In this document: positions 1 through 9,526 of the stretch, one piece after another
Layout: every line of letters begins with the position of its first letter
Numbering within the stretch: the first letter of the stretch is position 1
From: G963664835 sp965220775
GTDB lineage: Bacteria; Chloroflexota; UBA6077; FW602-bin22; JBCLEL01
Length of the DNA stretch: 64,000 bases
Assembly: GCA_965220775.1 (NCBI GenBank)
Contig: OZ244845.1
Location: 2,728,001-2,792,000 of the forward strand
Direction: 5' to 3'
The notes under the pieces: generated by a model
The model's input: the letters and a program-made list of their open reading frames with translations, nothing else
Told to the model about the DNA's origin: nothing
Databases searched by the model: none
Translations under genes and position numbers: made by a program

Positions 1-477
1 CACGAGACCCTCTTTGGTCATCACGGTTGAGATTTTTTGGCTGAAGTCCTCCTGGAAACGAATGTCACGGTTGGTCAGAATTCCAACCAATCGCCCGTTT
101 TCAGTGATTGGCACGCCAGAGATGTGAAATTTGGCCATCACTGCCAGCGCGTCGATCAAGCTGTCTTGGGGAACTAGGGTAATCGGGTCAACTATCATGC
201 CGGCTTCTGAACGCTTGACCTTGTCCACTTCGACGGCCTGATCATCGATGGACATATTGCGGTGAATCACTCCTACGGCGCCTTCTCGCGCCATAGAGAT
301 CGCCATTCGTGCTTCGGTTACTGAATCCATGGCTGCGGAGACGAGCGGAATGTTCACCGGTATTGATCTGGTCACGCAACTTGACGTGCTAACTGAACCT
401 GGCAATACCGACGAGCGATCAGGAACCAGCAAGACGTCGTCGAAGGTGAAACCGGTGCGGCCAAACTTGTCGTCCAT
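1..477 (-). CDS. guaB: IMP dehydrogenase, N-terminal part (cut by window edge)
   Basis: Catalyses NAD-dependent oxidation of IMP to XMP, the committed step of GMP synthesis in the cytosol. The minus-strand translation starts MDDKFGRTGFTFDDVLLVP and continues with the family signature SAAMDSVTEARMAISMAREG and GVIHRN, then the first CBS domain (GVPITENGRLVGILTNRDIRF). About 159 codons are visible; the catalytic cysteine loop lies outside the window. The start is well set by a GGAGGAG Shine-Dalgarno six to twelve bases upstream (481-490 on the plus strand). It is divergent from the potassium genes, with about 260 bp between. Family assignment is secure. Confidence 0.95.
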   Translation of the reverse strand, partial: MDDKFGRTGFTFDDVLLVPDRSSVLPGSVSTSSCVTRSIPVNIPLVSAAMDSVTEARMAISMAREGAVGVIHRNMSIDDQAVEVDKVKRSEAGMIVDPITLVPQDSLIDALAVMAKFHISGVPITENGRLVGILTNRDIRFQEDFSQKISTVMTKEGLV

Positions 478-740
478 GTATATCTCCTCCCGGGTGGAGC
501 TTACGGGACCGAACAAATATGTTGATTAATTGTAGGCCGCGAACCCAAAAGTCTCAAGAATCTTTTCGGACGAAGGCGAGGCATCCACACCTCGATTTGG
601 CGATCGGCACCGCAGTGGGTCTCGTCGAACCAAACTGCCGGCAATTCTAGGTGAGTTCAAGGGAATTCATTTTCTTTGCGGGGCTTTGCCCGGTTGCACT
701 CTGACAAACAATTAGCTAATCTCAACTGATTCTGCAACCG

Positions 741-2186
741 ATGAGGTGCGTGTTGGCCGAGACTCGAATGCCAGCCCGCAGCCGGAAGCCAGGGGACGTG
801 GTGATCCGGCGGCAGCGCCTGCGCCCACAGCACATTGCGGTGCGGCCACGCAGGATCGTCAGGCGAGGACCTACTCCACCCATTATCTTGATTGCCGGCT
901 TCATCGCGCTTATTGCCATAGGTACGGCTTTTCTCAGTCTACCCATAGCCAGCGTCGACGGGGGGTGGACGAATCTGGAAACTTCGCTGTTTACCGCCAC
1001 TTCAGCATCCCTAGTCACCGGTTTGGTGGTTGTAGACACTTCCACCTATTGGAGTGGCTTTGGACAGGCCGTGATACTTATGCTCATCCAGCTTGGTGGG
1101 CTGGGATTCATGACCGGAGCGACTCTGCTCTTCCTGATCGCCGGCCGGCGACTAGGATTGCGCGAGCGAATTCTATTGCGAGACAGTGTAGGGTCATTCG
1201 AGTTGCGTGGAGTCGCCAGCATCGCGGTTCGCATAGCGATCCTGACCCTCATAGTGGAAGCCGTGGGCGCTATCGTACTTCTCGCGAACTTTGCCGCCCA
1301 ATCCGACCAACCCCTTCAGTCCGCCTGGCCGGCTGTATTCCTAGCGGTGTCGGCGTTCAACAACGCCGGCTTTGACCTGTCCGGCGGGTTTCAAAGCCTG
1401 ACGATTCTTCGCGGTGACAACATCTCGCTGTTAGTAATTGCCGTGTTGTGCGTCATCGGCGGTACAGGTTACTTTGTGTTGTCAGAACTCTACCGAAAAC
1501 GTTCGATTGTTCGGCTTTCAATCGACTCGAAGATAGTCTTGAGTGCCATGTTGACATTCTCGGTTTTGGGCGCCGCCGTCATCCTAATCGCTGAACACTC
1601 AAACCCAGCGACATTGGGAGAACTGAGCTGGCCCGAGAAGCTTGTCCATTCTTTTTTTCAATCGATTAGCTCGCGAACTTCCGGTTTCACCACCATTGAC
1701 ATAAGCAAGATGACCGATCATTCTCTTTTCTACACAATCGGACCAATGTTCATAGGCGGAGCATCTGGTTCGACCGCCGGAGGAATAAAGCTCAATACGT
1801 TCACCGTATTGTTATTTGCGATCTTATCGGCGTTGGCGGGGAAAGGCTACGCGAGCGCATTCAAGCGGACGTTGGGAGCGGGGCTGATCAACCGGTCTCT
1901 CACAATCGCGTTGCTCTCCGTCGTGTTGGTCTTCGCATTCGCGTTCACTCTAGCAATAACTGAGGATGTACCATTTCTATGGGTGCTCTTCGAAACGGTG
2001 TCCGCCTACGCGACAAATGGCCTGTCTACTGGAATTACGCGCGATCTATCGCTGACCGGCCGGATGGTGATAGTCGCCGCGATGTTCGTTGGAAGGCTTG
2101 GGCCTCTGACGCTTGCGATATATATGGCCGGTCGGCCAGTAAGCAGCGGCGTAAACTACCCTGAGGAGCCAGTCCGAATTGGTTGA
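741..2186 (+). CDS. trkH: Potassium uptake pore subunit, TrkH/KtrB family
   Basis: Membrane pore of a Trk/Ktr K+ uptake system. After a basic N-terminus of about 45 residues come the repeated M1-P-M2 units, with four pore loops each keeping the selectivity glycine: TSASLVTGLVV (near residue 90), FNNAGFDLSGGF, SSRTSGFTTIDI and SAYATNGLSTGI. At 481 aa it is a full-length, KtrB-like protein. No clear Shine-Dalgarno precedes the ATG used here, and an in-frame ATG 27 nt later is an alternative. The TrkA/KtrA regulator lies two genes downstream, so the pair probably forms one transporter, with an ion channel gene between them. Confidence 0.93.
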   Translation: MRCVLAETRMPARSRKPGDVVIRRQRLRPQHIAVRPRRIVRRGPTPPIILIAGFIALIAIGTAFLSLPIASVDGGWTNLETSLFTATSASLVTGLVVVDTSTYWSGFGQAVILMLIQLGGLGFMTGATLLFLIAGRRLGLRERILLRDSVGSFELRGVASIAVRIAILTLIVEAVGAIVLLANFAAQSDQPLQSAWPAVFLAVSAFNNAGFDLSGGFQSLTILRGDNISLLVIAVLCVIGGTGYFVLSELYRKRSIVRLSIDSKIVLSAMLTFSVLGAAVILIAEHSNPATLGELSWPEKLVHSFFQSISSRTSGFTTIDISKMTDHSLFYTIGPMFIGGASGSTAGGIKLNTFTVLLFAILSALAGKGYASAFKRTLGAGLINRSLTIALLSVVLVFAFAFTLAITEDVPFLWVLFETVSAYATNGLSTGITRDLSLTGRMVIVAAMFVGRLGPLTLAIYMAGRPVSSGVNYPEEPVRIG

Positions 2187-2229
2187 ACACCGTGGATCAG
2201 CAACGAACCACCGAACATTGAAGTAAGAG

Positions 2230-2964
2230 ATGTTAAGCGACGAAAGACTCAAGAAAAGAGTCCAAAACGGATTGGAAATCGCCGCGATACTGGCCGCGAT
2301 CGCCACCGTGCCGCTGATAATTTACGACTATGAGAATCCCGGAGATCCGCTGATCAATGTCGGGGACTGGATTCTGTGGTCGATTTTCCTCATTCAATTT
2401 CTATACACGCTTGCCGTTTCGGCAGACAGGCTTGCCTATGCCAGAAGCAGGTGGGTGCTCGTACTAGTCATAATCATATCGTTCCCCTTGCTGCCCAATC
2501 TGCTATCGCTGTCAAGGCTAGCGAGGCTCATCAGACTGTTTCGTTTGTTAGTGGTCTTACTCTATGGGTTGCGCGCCCTGCGAAGGATTCTCGGGAGGCG
2601 CGGGTTGTTGTACGTTGGCGCTGTAGCGACGTTTCTCATATTGGCCGGCGGTGGAGTGTTGTCGTTGCTGGAGGGTGAGTCGGTACACGGCAAGTTCTTC
2701 GAAGGGGTCTGGTGGGCGATTGTGACGGTGACCACGGTAGGTTACGGCGACATTGCGCCAACGACAATTTGGGGCCGGATCGTCGGTGTGGCCCTGATGA
2801 TTACCGGGTTGGGAGTCATTTCAACTCTAGCTGCCGCAGTCGCCGCCTACTTTGTTTCGCAAGACGAGGGCGATGAGTTCCAAGAAATCAAGGACCGGCT
2901 GTCGCGAATCGAGGCTCTCCTCCAGAAGGAAACAAACGCAAATCCATCGGGGCGAGATGAGTAG
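2230..2964 (+). CDS. Voltage-gated-like potassium channel, 6 TM
   Basis: A 244-aa cation channel with six predicted membrane segments. The segment before the pore (SRLARLIRLFRLLVVLLYGL) has an arginine every third position, as in an S4 voltage sensor. The pore carries the canonical K+ filter TVTTVGYGD near residue 170. The C-terminus (residues 215-235, EFQEIKDRLSRIEALLQK) looks like a short tetramerising coiled coil. There is no cytosolic RCK domain on this chain. It sits 43 bp after trkH and before trkA, so regulated influx and efflux genes appear co-transcribed. Filter and S4 are seen directly; voltage dependence is inferred. Confidence 0.9.
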   Translation: MLSDERLKKRVQNGLEIAAILAAIATVPLIIYDYENPGDPLINVGDWILWSIFLIQFLYTLAVSADRLAYARSRWVLVLVIIISFPLLPNLLSLSRLARLIRLFRLLVVLLYGLRALRRILGRRGLLYVGAVATFLILAGGGVLSLLEGESVHGKFFEGVWWAIVTVTTVGYGDIAPTTIWGRIVGVALMITGLGVISTLAAAVAAYFVSQDEGDEFQEIKDRLSRIEALLQKETNANPSGRDE

Positions 2965-3141
2965 ACTCATAGTTTCCCTGCGGACCGCTGGTGTATCATT
3001 TCCAGGCGACAACGACTCAGAACCGGGGTTCACTTGAGTTCAAAGATAGAACGCTCCAGTTGTCGTCGATAGGACAAACAGTGCGAGCGCTGCGATCGTA
3101 AACCTCGATCTAAACATCTCTATGATTGGGATTTGGCTGAA

Positions 3142-3783
3142 ATGGCAAGACAGGTAGTAGTGATCGGGCTTGGCAGATTCGGTTCTGCGGTAGCTACCAC
3201 ATTACATCAGCTTGGTTATGAGGTCCTGGCGATCGACACCGACGGCCGGCTGGTCCAGGAACTGCTGCCCAACGTGACCCACGCCGTCCAGGCAAGTGGC
3301 GCCGACCGGGAGGCAATGACCGAAATAGGCGTCCGCGATTTCGATGCCGCCGTTGTCGCAATCAGCAGCAACATCGAAGTGAGCATCCTGACCACTCTGA
3401 ACTTGAAAGAGTTGGGCATGCCCTACGTAATTAGCAAAGCCAGTAACGACCGGCACGCCCGAATTCTTTCGCAGATTGGCGCAGATAGGGTCATCTTCCC
3501 GGAGCGGGAGACCGGCACCCGCTTGGCACACGGGTTCACTTCGAGGGCGGTGCTGGACTATTTGAATATCGGCGTGGGCTACGGGATCAGCCGGATCCGG
3601 CCCCCGGACTCGTTTGCCGGTAGATCGCTAGGCGACCTGGGCCTTCGGGACAACTATAACTTGACCTTGATCGCGATTGTGCGCAAAGAAGAGGTCATCA
3701 TGCACCCTCACCGAGGACAGACGATCGAGCCCAACGACGAACTGATAGTCGCGGGTGGCGACGAAGACTTGGCGAAGCTATAG
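3142..3783 (+). CDS. trkA: Trk/Ktr system NAD(H)-binding regulatory subunit
   Basis: Cytosolic RCK protein that gates the TrkH/KtrB pore in response to bound nucleotide. An N-terminal Rossmann fold with GLGRFGSAVA at residues 9-18 and an acidic residue after beta-2 (AIDTDG) is followed by a C-terminal RCK_C domain (NLTLIAIVRKEEVIMHPHRG). One RCK unit (213 aa) makes it KtrA-like rather than a two-unit E. coli TrkA. I chose the ATG at 3142; an upstream in-frame TTG at 3133 is possible, and neither has a strong ribosome site. About 180 bp of apparently non-coding sequence separates it from the channel gene. Confidence 0.92.
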   Translation: MARQVVVIGLGRFGSAVATTLHQLGYEVLAIDTDGRLVQELLPNVTHAVQASGADREAMTEIGVRDFDAAVVAISSNIEVSILTTLNLKELGMPYVISKASNDRHARILSQIGADRVIFPERETGTRLAHGFTSRAVLDYLNIGVGYGISRIRPPDSFAGRSLGDLGLRDNYNLTLIAIVRKEEVIMHPHRGQTIEPNDELIVAGGDEDLAKL

Positions 3784-3999
3784 CCCTGGCGAGATCAGCG
3801 TTCGCCTCAGATAGGTCCGGCGCGGACTAGCGGCGGCATCCCCATTTTTTTGACGAACCGGGTGGAGTGTCAAAAACCCCAAACCCAGCCGACCGAGGGA
3901 CCTAAACGCGTTGTCCAATTTCTCCCAGGACTATTGGACATTTGGAGTTCGAGGTCAAATCGGCGCGGCGGGCGGCGAGATCAAGCCCGCGCATCGCCG

Positions 4000-4878
4000 C
4001 TAGCCGGCAAACTCGAATGCTTCTAAGCCTTTTGCTCCGGGCTTTGCCACGAATAATCCGCCGGCGGCAGGTTCTTGCTGTAGCGCCTCTTCATCCAGCT
4101 CGAAACGAGCGGTGGTGATATACAGGTCGCTAAGGTCCGGGCCGCCAAAGGCGCAGGCCGTTACCTGGCTGGCGGGAACCTGAATAGTGCCTATCAGCTC
4201 GCCGCTTGCCGGATTCCAATGTGTAACCCTGCTGCCGCCAAAATGGGCCACCCAGATCGTGTCTTCCTCGTCAATCGCCATCCCATCGGGGACGCCAATT
4301 CCAGGTGGGACGGTGACGGCGACGCGTCGATTAGAGATGTCACCCGTAGACACGTCGTAGTCGAAGGCCGCTACCTTCAAAGTGAGAGAGTCGATGAAGT
4401 ACATGGTCGAGCGATCGCTGGTCCAGACAATGCCGTTTGAGATCATGACGCCGTCCAACATTTGACGAACGCTGTGATCGATGTCCATGCAATACAGGCT
4501 GCCGGACGGACTCCCTGGATCGTAAGGCATCGTTCCGGCCCAGAACCGTCCAGCAGGATCGCACTTGCCATCGTTGAATCTGTTGCCGGGCATGTCCGGT
4601 TCGGGATCGTGGATTACGGTCAATTCGCCGCTGTCTAAGTCCAAGCTAGCAAATCCATCGTGCAATGCGACCATAACGCCGCCGGCCTGTCGAGGAACGA
4701 CGGTGCCCACCGGCTGCCCCAACTCTATGATCCGATCCTCTTTCGTTGCCGGATCGAACAGGCGAACCTGGCCATCCAACAAGTTCACCCAATACAATAT
4801 CTGGGAAGGCGCGTGCCATATCGGGCCTTCGCCCAAGACTGCCTTTGCATCGTAGACAAGCTCTGCGGTAATCGACAT
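4000..4878 (-). CDS. SMP-30/gluconolactonase/LRE family protein
   Basis: Six-bladed beta-propeller lactonase of about 292 aa, expected to hydrolyse a sugar lactone using a divalent metal in the cytosol. Visible family features are the first metal ligand in LGEGPIWH, the NRFNDGKCDPAGRFWAGTM block, SNGIVWTSD, and VPDGMAIDEEDTIWVAHF. The start at 4878 (MSITAEL) is favoured because GGAG lies six bases upstream; an ATG four codons earlier overlaps that site. It is a single gene with no obvious operon partner, between trkA (plus) and the ogg-polA operon. Substrate cannot be read from sequence. Confidence 0.88.
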   Translation of the reverse strand: MSITAELVYDAKAVLGEGPIWHAPSQILYWVNLLDGQVRLFDPATKEDRIIELGQPVGTVVPRQAGGVMVALHDGFASLDLDSGELTVIHDPEPDMPGNRFNDGKCDPAGRFWAGTMPYDPGSPSGSLYCMDIDHSVRQMLDGVMISNGIVWTSDRSTMYFIDSLTLKVAAFDYDVSTGDISNRRVAVTVPPGIGVPDGMAIDEEDTIWVAHFGGSRVTHWNPASGELIGTIQVPASQVTACAFGGPDLSDLYITTARFELDEEALQQEPAAGGLFVAKPGAKGLEAFEFAG

Positions 4879-5061
4879 CACAATCTCCATCCTGTCTGCA
4901 TCCCTCTGATGCGTTGTGCCAAACGGCAGCTAAATGCTAGCACAACGCCCAGACCGTGATTAGCTTGAATGGCCAGAGGGAGCGCAGGTCCTCGGAATCG
5001 ACGAGGCGGGGGCAAGATTTTCCAATTGTGGCGCAATGTATTGAGTGTCGATGGTGCCAGA

Positions 5062-6000
5062 TTACCTGCCGGCCCGCTCGCGTAGCTCCGCCAACTCACC
5101 TTGGCGTGACGCATGATAGAGGTACTGTTGAGCCCAGCCGGCGGTATTCCCGTACTGTTCACGAAACAGGCGGGAGACGTGCGCATACGTCTTAGCGGTC
5201 AAACTCTTGGTGGGGATTCTGACGCCGAATAGAGTTTGGGCAAGTCTCCACAGGTGGGTATCCACCGGTACGGCACAGTCGAAGCCAAGGGCCATCAAGC
5301 AAACGCAGTCGGCGATTTTCGGACCGATCCACTTATAGCCTGCCAGTCGGTTGCGGGCGTCTTCATAGCTCATTTGCCGGATCGCCGGCAGCTCTTCGGC
5401 TAAACCGTCTACCAGCGCCCGCGCGATATCCCCGACACATCGAGCGCGATAGGCCATACCACAATCGTGGCGCAGGATGGTTTCTGGCGCTGAGGCGACC
5501 GCGATAGCGTCGGGGAACGCACGGTAAGTGACGCCGGCGATCGTTGCAACAGGCTCGCCTAGTAGGGCGGTCATCCCGTGCATCGAATCAGTAATTCGGG
5601 CGACCGAGTTTGCGCCGCTACAGGCAAACGTCAGGATGGTTTCGACCTCCGGCTGCGCGAGCACTCGAAGGCCCTTGTAGCGCTCGACTGTTAGCCGGAG
5701 CAAGGGGTCCGAAGAAGCGTTTGTCCATCGCATCAAGTCAAAGTCTGCGCGCAAGTAGTCGCGAATCAGACCGGGTTCGCCGTTGAATAGACGGATCAAG
5801 AGCTTGCTATCGCGCCGGAAAACTAAAACGACCGCCTGGCCGATCGTGTTTACCCAACCATTGTCCAGCCGGCGCCACCGGAATGCCTGGCCGGAGTTGA
5901 AACTGATGTCGGGGTCGAATTGATTCGACCCAAAGGGTAGCTCGAACTCGGTCAGGTCGTCCCATTCGAGGACAGGAAGATCTAGGTGAGGTCGCGCCAA
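5062..6000 (-). CDS. ogg: 8-oxoguanine DNA glycosylase, OGG1 type
   Basis: Base-excision repair glycosylase/AP lyase that removes 8-oxoguanine opposite C. An OGG_N-like domain (FNSGQAFRWRR near residue 35) precedes the HhH-GPD domain. The hairpin LAGYKWIGPKIADCVCLMAL contains the Schiff-base lysine (GPK), and AVPVDTHLWRLA supplies the catalytic aspartate, matching eukaryotic OGG1 more than MutM. Length is 312 aa. The start is a TTG inside the 3' end of polA (19-nt overlap), which implies translational coupling. It is the last gene of the tsaE-tsaB-rimI-polA operon. With two mutM copies nearby, this stretch encodes three enzymes against oxidised guanine. Confidence 0.92.
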   Translation of the reverse strand: MARPHLDLPVLEWDDLTEFELPFGSNQFDPDISFNSGQAFRWRRLDNGWVNTIGQAVVLVFRRDSKLLIRLFNGEPGLIRDYLRADFDLMRWTNASSDPLLRLTVERYKGLRVLAQPEVETILTFACSGANSVARITDSMHGMTALLGEPVATIAGVTYRAFPDAIAVASAPETILRHDCGMAYRARCVGDIARALVDGLAEELPAIRQMSYEDARNRLAGYKWIGPKIADCVCLMALGFDCAVPVDTHLWRLAQTLFGVRIPTKSLTAKTYAHVSRLFREQYGNTAGWAQQYLYHASRQGELAELRERAGR

Positions 6001-8753
6001 TTGGGCCCGGAAGAAAGGTCCACCTCTATCGGCACGCGAAGTTGCGCGACATTTTCCATGTCGTGCCGGACGATCTCGCCGAATTCCTCTAGTGATGCGG
6101 TCTTAACCTCGAATAGCAACTCGTCGTGAACCTGGAGCAGCATCCGGCAATCGTCGCGATTCGCCAGTTTCTCGTGCAGCGTGATCATCGCCAGCTTGAT
6201 TATGTCCGCGGCGGCGCCTTGAAGCGGCATGTTGATCGCCGCTCGCTCGGCAGCCGATCTTATCTGTCGATTCGACGCCCTCAGGTCCGGCATGTTGCGC
6301 CGGCGGCCGTACATAGTACTGACGTAGCCCTCGTCAACGCCCTGCTGTATGACCGAATCGAGATACTGCTGCACGAGTGGGTATCTAGCGAAGTATTGCC
6401 TGATGAACTCGCCGGCCTCTGAGGGCCTGATACCCAGCTGAACCGAAAGCCCGTAGTCGCTTATCCCGTAGATAATGCCGAAATTGATCGCCTTTGCCGA
6501 CCTCCGCATATCGGAAGTGACCTGGTCCAGGGGGACTCCAAGCACCTGGCCGGCCGTCGCCGCGTGGATGTCCTGACCCGCGCCAAAGGCCGCGATAAGG
6601 TTCGGATCTTCAGTCATATGGGCCAACAGGCGGAGCTCGATCTGCGAGTAGTCAGCGGACAGTAGCGCATATTCGTCACTTTCGGTGATGAACGCCTTGC
6701 GTACCTGCCGGCCCAATTCCGTACGGACCGGGATGTTCTGCAGGTTCGGATCGGTAGACGATAGCCGGCCGGTTGCCGCGCCTATCTGGTTGTAAGAGGT
6801 GTGAACTCTGTTCGTGTTGGGGTTCACCATCAACGGCAGCGCGTCAACGTACGTCGACTTGAGCTTGGCGAGTTGCCGGTGCTCCAAGATCAATGGCACT
6901 ACCGGATGGTCGTTCCTCAGGGCCGACAAAGTGTTTGCGTCGGTGCTGTATCCGGTTCGCGTGCGCCTGAGTCCCTTCAGGCCCAACTCGTCGAACAGCA
7001 CGCCGGCCAATTGCTTCGTGCTGCCGATTTTGAAAGAGTGACCGACCTGTTCGTAGATCTTCTCCTCGAATTGCCCCAACTGCTCGGTGATCGTAACGGA
7101 CATCTCCTTCAGAAATTGCACGTTTACGGCTATTCCGGCCATCTCCATGTCGGACAGGACACGCACCAACGGCATCTCGACCTCTTCGAAGACCCTCTCC
7201 CCCTCCTTGGTCTGCAGATCCCTTCTGAGTGGGTCTACCAGGCGGAATGTGGCCTCCGCATCGGCTCCGGCGTAGGGTGCCACCTTCTCCACCGGCACCT
7301 CGTGCATCGAGATCTGATTTTTGCCCTTACCGATCAGATCCTCTATCGGAGTCATCTCCAAGCCCAGCCGATCTAGCGTCAATCCCTTGAGACCCAAATG
7401 CCCCCGGCTTGGGTTCTCCGCAACTCCCACCGCGATCATCGTGTCGAACCCGAAGCGATCTACTGGAATGCCGGCTTGGGCGAGTACTATCCCGTCGTAC
7501 TTGGCGTTGTGTCCATACTTTGCGACCTTTGGATCACAGAAGACGGGTCCCAGAACCTCTCTCAGGTCGTCAAAAGATAGCTCGGAGGGACCTGATGGCG
7601 TCGCCAGTGGTATGTAGTACGACCGGCCGGGTTCGTAGCAGACGGAGATTCCGACCATCGCTACCCGGATCGCATCGCGGCCGGTGGTCTCGGTATCCAG
7701 CGCAAAGGCCCCCGCCGCGGTGAGCTTGCTCGCTAGTGCCTCGAGCTGCGGCCGGCTGTCGACTATTTCCACCGGCCCGAAGCCTTGGGCGGGACCCTCA
7801 CCAACCGCCTCCTGCGTATCCAAGAACGAGGTCTGACCGCCTCTAGCGAACGTGCCGACGGCCGGCGGACCCTCGTCCAGCCTTGGTAAGTTTCGAAGCC
7901 TGGGTATCAACGTCCTGAACTCCAGGTCGTTGAACGCCTGCACCGTCTGAGTCATTGGCACTCCCGAGAACCTGCATCGATCCAGGTCCAACTCAATTGG
8001 CGCGTCGCACAGTATCGTCGCCAGCCGGAGGTTCTGCCTTAGCAACTCGTCTTGTCCGGCCAACTTCCGCGCGAGCCGGCCATCAACCTCGTCCATGCGG
8101 CTCAAGATGCCGTCTATCGATCCAAACTGGGTTAGCAGCCTGGTAGCCCCTTTGTCACCGATGCCGGCGACGCCCTTGATGTTGTCCGATGGGTCGCCTT
8201 TGATAGCCTTCCAATCCGGCAGGATCGAAGGAAGGACCCCATATCGCCGCTGTACCGCCGCAACGTCGTAGACCACCGTTTGGCTAAAGCCAACCCGTGG
8301 GGTCATCACCCGCACGCTGTCATTAACGAGTTGGAGCATGTCGGCGTCGCCGGAGACGATCATGGACTGGAGTCCTGCCTCCGCCGCCTGACGGGAGAGC
8401 GTGCCGAGCAGATCATCGGCCTCATATTCATCGAGTTCATAGATAGGTATGTCCAAAGCCGTGACGACGTCGCGCACCGGTTCGAACTGGCTTCGAAGAT
8501 CTTCCGGCGACGGCGGTCTCTGCGCCTTGTATTCGACGAACTCACGGTGTCGAAAGGTTGGTTTGGAGCGATCGAAGGTTACTGCCATGTAATCTGGTTT
8601 CAACTCTCCGATTGCCTTGATCAACATGGAGGTGAAGCCGTAAACGGCGTGCGTTGGTTCACCATTGGAGTTGGAAAGCGGCCGCACAGCATGGTAGGCG
8701 CGATGCACTAAGGAGTGACCATCTAAGAGGACTATGGTCTCATTGCTGGACAT
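5982..8753 (-). CDS. polA: DNA polymerase I, three-domain
   Basis: Repair and Okazaki-fragment polymerase, about 923 aa. The 5'-3' exonuclease domain is at roughly 1-290. The proofreading domain keeps all acidic motifs (DTETTG, NAKYDGIVL, YAGADAEATF), so proofreading looks active. The polymerase domain has motif A SADYSQIELRLLAHM, motif B RRSAKAINFGIIYG and motif C QVHDELLFEV. I place the start at 8753 (MSSNETIVLLDGHSL), which leaves a 4-bp gap to rimI; the longer frame to 8789 would overlap rimI and adds no conserved sequence. It is in one operon with rimI upstream and ogg downstream. Confidence 0.97.
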   Translation of the reverse strand: MSSNETIVLLDGHSLVHRAYHAVRPLSNSNGEPTHAVYGFTSMLIKAIGELKPDYMAVTFDRSKPTFRHREFVEYKAQRPPSPEDLRSQFEPVRDVVTALDIPIYELDEYEADDLLGTLSRQAAEAGLQSMIVSGDADMLQLVNDSVRVMTPRVGFSQTVVYDVAAVQRRYGVLPSILPDWKAIKGDPSDNIKGVAGIGDKGATRLLTQFGSIDGILSRMDEVDGRLARKLAGQDELLRQNLRLATILCDAPIELDLDRCRFSGVPMTQTVQAFNDLEFRTLIPRLRNLPRLDEGPPAVGTFARGGQTSFLDTQEAVGEGPAQGFGPVEIVDSRPQLEALASKLTAAGAFALDTETTGRDAIRVAMVGISVCYEPGRSYYIPLATPSGPSELSFDDLREVLGPVFCDPKVAKYGHNAKYDGIVLAQAGIPVDRFGFDTMIAVGVAENPSRGHLGLKGLTLDRLGLEMTPIEDLIGKGKNQISMHEVPVEKVAPYAGADAEATFRLVDPLRRDLQTKEGERVFEEVEMPLVRVLSDMEMAGIAVNVQFLKEMSVTITEQLGQFEEKIYEQVGHSFKIGSTKQLAGVLFDELGLKGLRRTRTGYSTDANTLSALRNDHPVVPLILEHRQLAKLKSTYVDALPLMVNPNTNRVHTSYNQIGAATGRLSSTDPNLQNIPVRTELGRQVRKAFITESDEYALLSADYSQIELRLLAHMTEDPNLIAAFGAGQDIHAATAGQVLGVPLDQVTSDMRRSAKAINFGIIYGISDYGLSVQLGIRPSEAGEFIRQYFARYPLVQQYLDSVIQQGVDEGYVSTMYGRRRNMPDLRASNRQIRSAAERAAINMPLQGAAADIIKLAMITLHEKLANRDDCRMLLQVHDELLFEVKTASLEEFGEIVRHDMENVAQLRVPIEVDLSSGPNWRDLT

Positions 8754-8757
8754 GGTT

Positions 8758-9525
8758 CTAAAACGGCTTCCTTGAATCCACTGTATCACCCGATTCGGCC
8801 ACGTCAGAGTGAACGGCTAGTTGTTCAAGATACTCACGGAAATACCAGGGCGTCAGCGCAATTCCTCGTAGCCGTGCCGTCAATTGGGTCATATTAGAGC
8901 GTAGATTGTCGCGATAGTCGCTGTTGGACAAGTCGCCGCTCCACATTATTACCGCGTCCTCCTTGTTGTCCGAGTAGTACTTCTTGCGGATCCCTTGCTG
9001 GGTGAATCCGTATTTATGGTAAAGCTTCTGCGCTCCCTCGTTAGAAACACGCGCCTCAAGCGTCACACGCCGGGTTGTGAGTTGCATCGAAACGTCGATC
9101 AAGCTGGCAAAAAGAAGCTCGCCCAGTCCGCGCCCGCGTAAGGACTCTTTTACGCCAATAGTGGTCACGTGCGCCTCACCAGCGATTAGCCAGATGCCGG
9201 CGAATCCTACCAGGCGATGCGGTTCCAGTGACTTGGGCTCTTCCCCGTCGCCGAATGGGCGAATCAGCCACTGTACGGCCCCAGAGAGTCCGCCGTTAAC
9301 CGGATGACCCGAATTCCGCCGGCCAGGCTTGCTGTAGATGGAGGCGGCTTCCGCCGGGTCGACATAACCATCGCGCCAGACCAATACGATGTAACGGCTG
9401 TTCTTGTTGTCGCGGACTTCGCGTCGATAGGCGCTGAGCGGCCACGGGGTTGTAAAGCATTCACGCTCAACTCGACCCACATCAGCCACGTCTCGCAACG
9501 TCATGGGTTTGACCACGTACGGCAT
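8758..9525 (-). CDS. rimI: RimI-like GNAT N-acetyltransferase with insertion and tail
   Basis: GNAT acetyltransferase expected to modify ribosomal protein bS18 N-termini. The acetyl-CoA loop is RGRGLGELLF, with the following VTLEARVSNEGAQKLYHKYGF typical of RimI. At 255 aa it is far longer than the usual 150: there is an insertion of about 45 residues between strands (residues 53-100, proline and glycine rich) and a 50-residue C-terminal extension after MWSGDL. The extensions have no family I recognise. It sits one base after tsaB, the common tsaB-rimI arrangement, and 4 bp before polA. Confidence 0.88.
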   Translation of the reverse strand: MPYVVKPMTLRDVADVGRVERECFTTPWPLSAYRREVRDNKNSRYIVLVWRDGYVDPAEAASIYSKPGRRNSGHPVNGGLSGAVQWLIRPFGDGEEPKSLEPHRLVGFAGIWLIAGEAHVTTIGVKESLRGRGLGELLFASLIDVSMQLTTRRVTLEARVSNEGAQKLYHKYGFTQQGIRKKYYSDNKEDAVIMWSGDLSNSDYRDNLRSNMTQLTARLRGIALTPWYFREYLEQLAVHSDVAESGDTVDSRKPF

Positions 9526-9526
9526 C

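Noticed and set aside
6801..7376. A 191-aa plus-strand frame inside polA
   Set aside because: Shadow of polA on the opposite strand; all polymerase motifs are on the minus strand.
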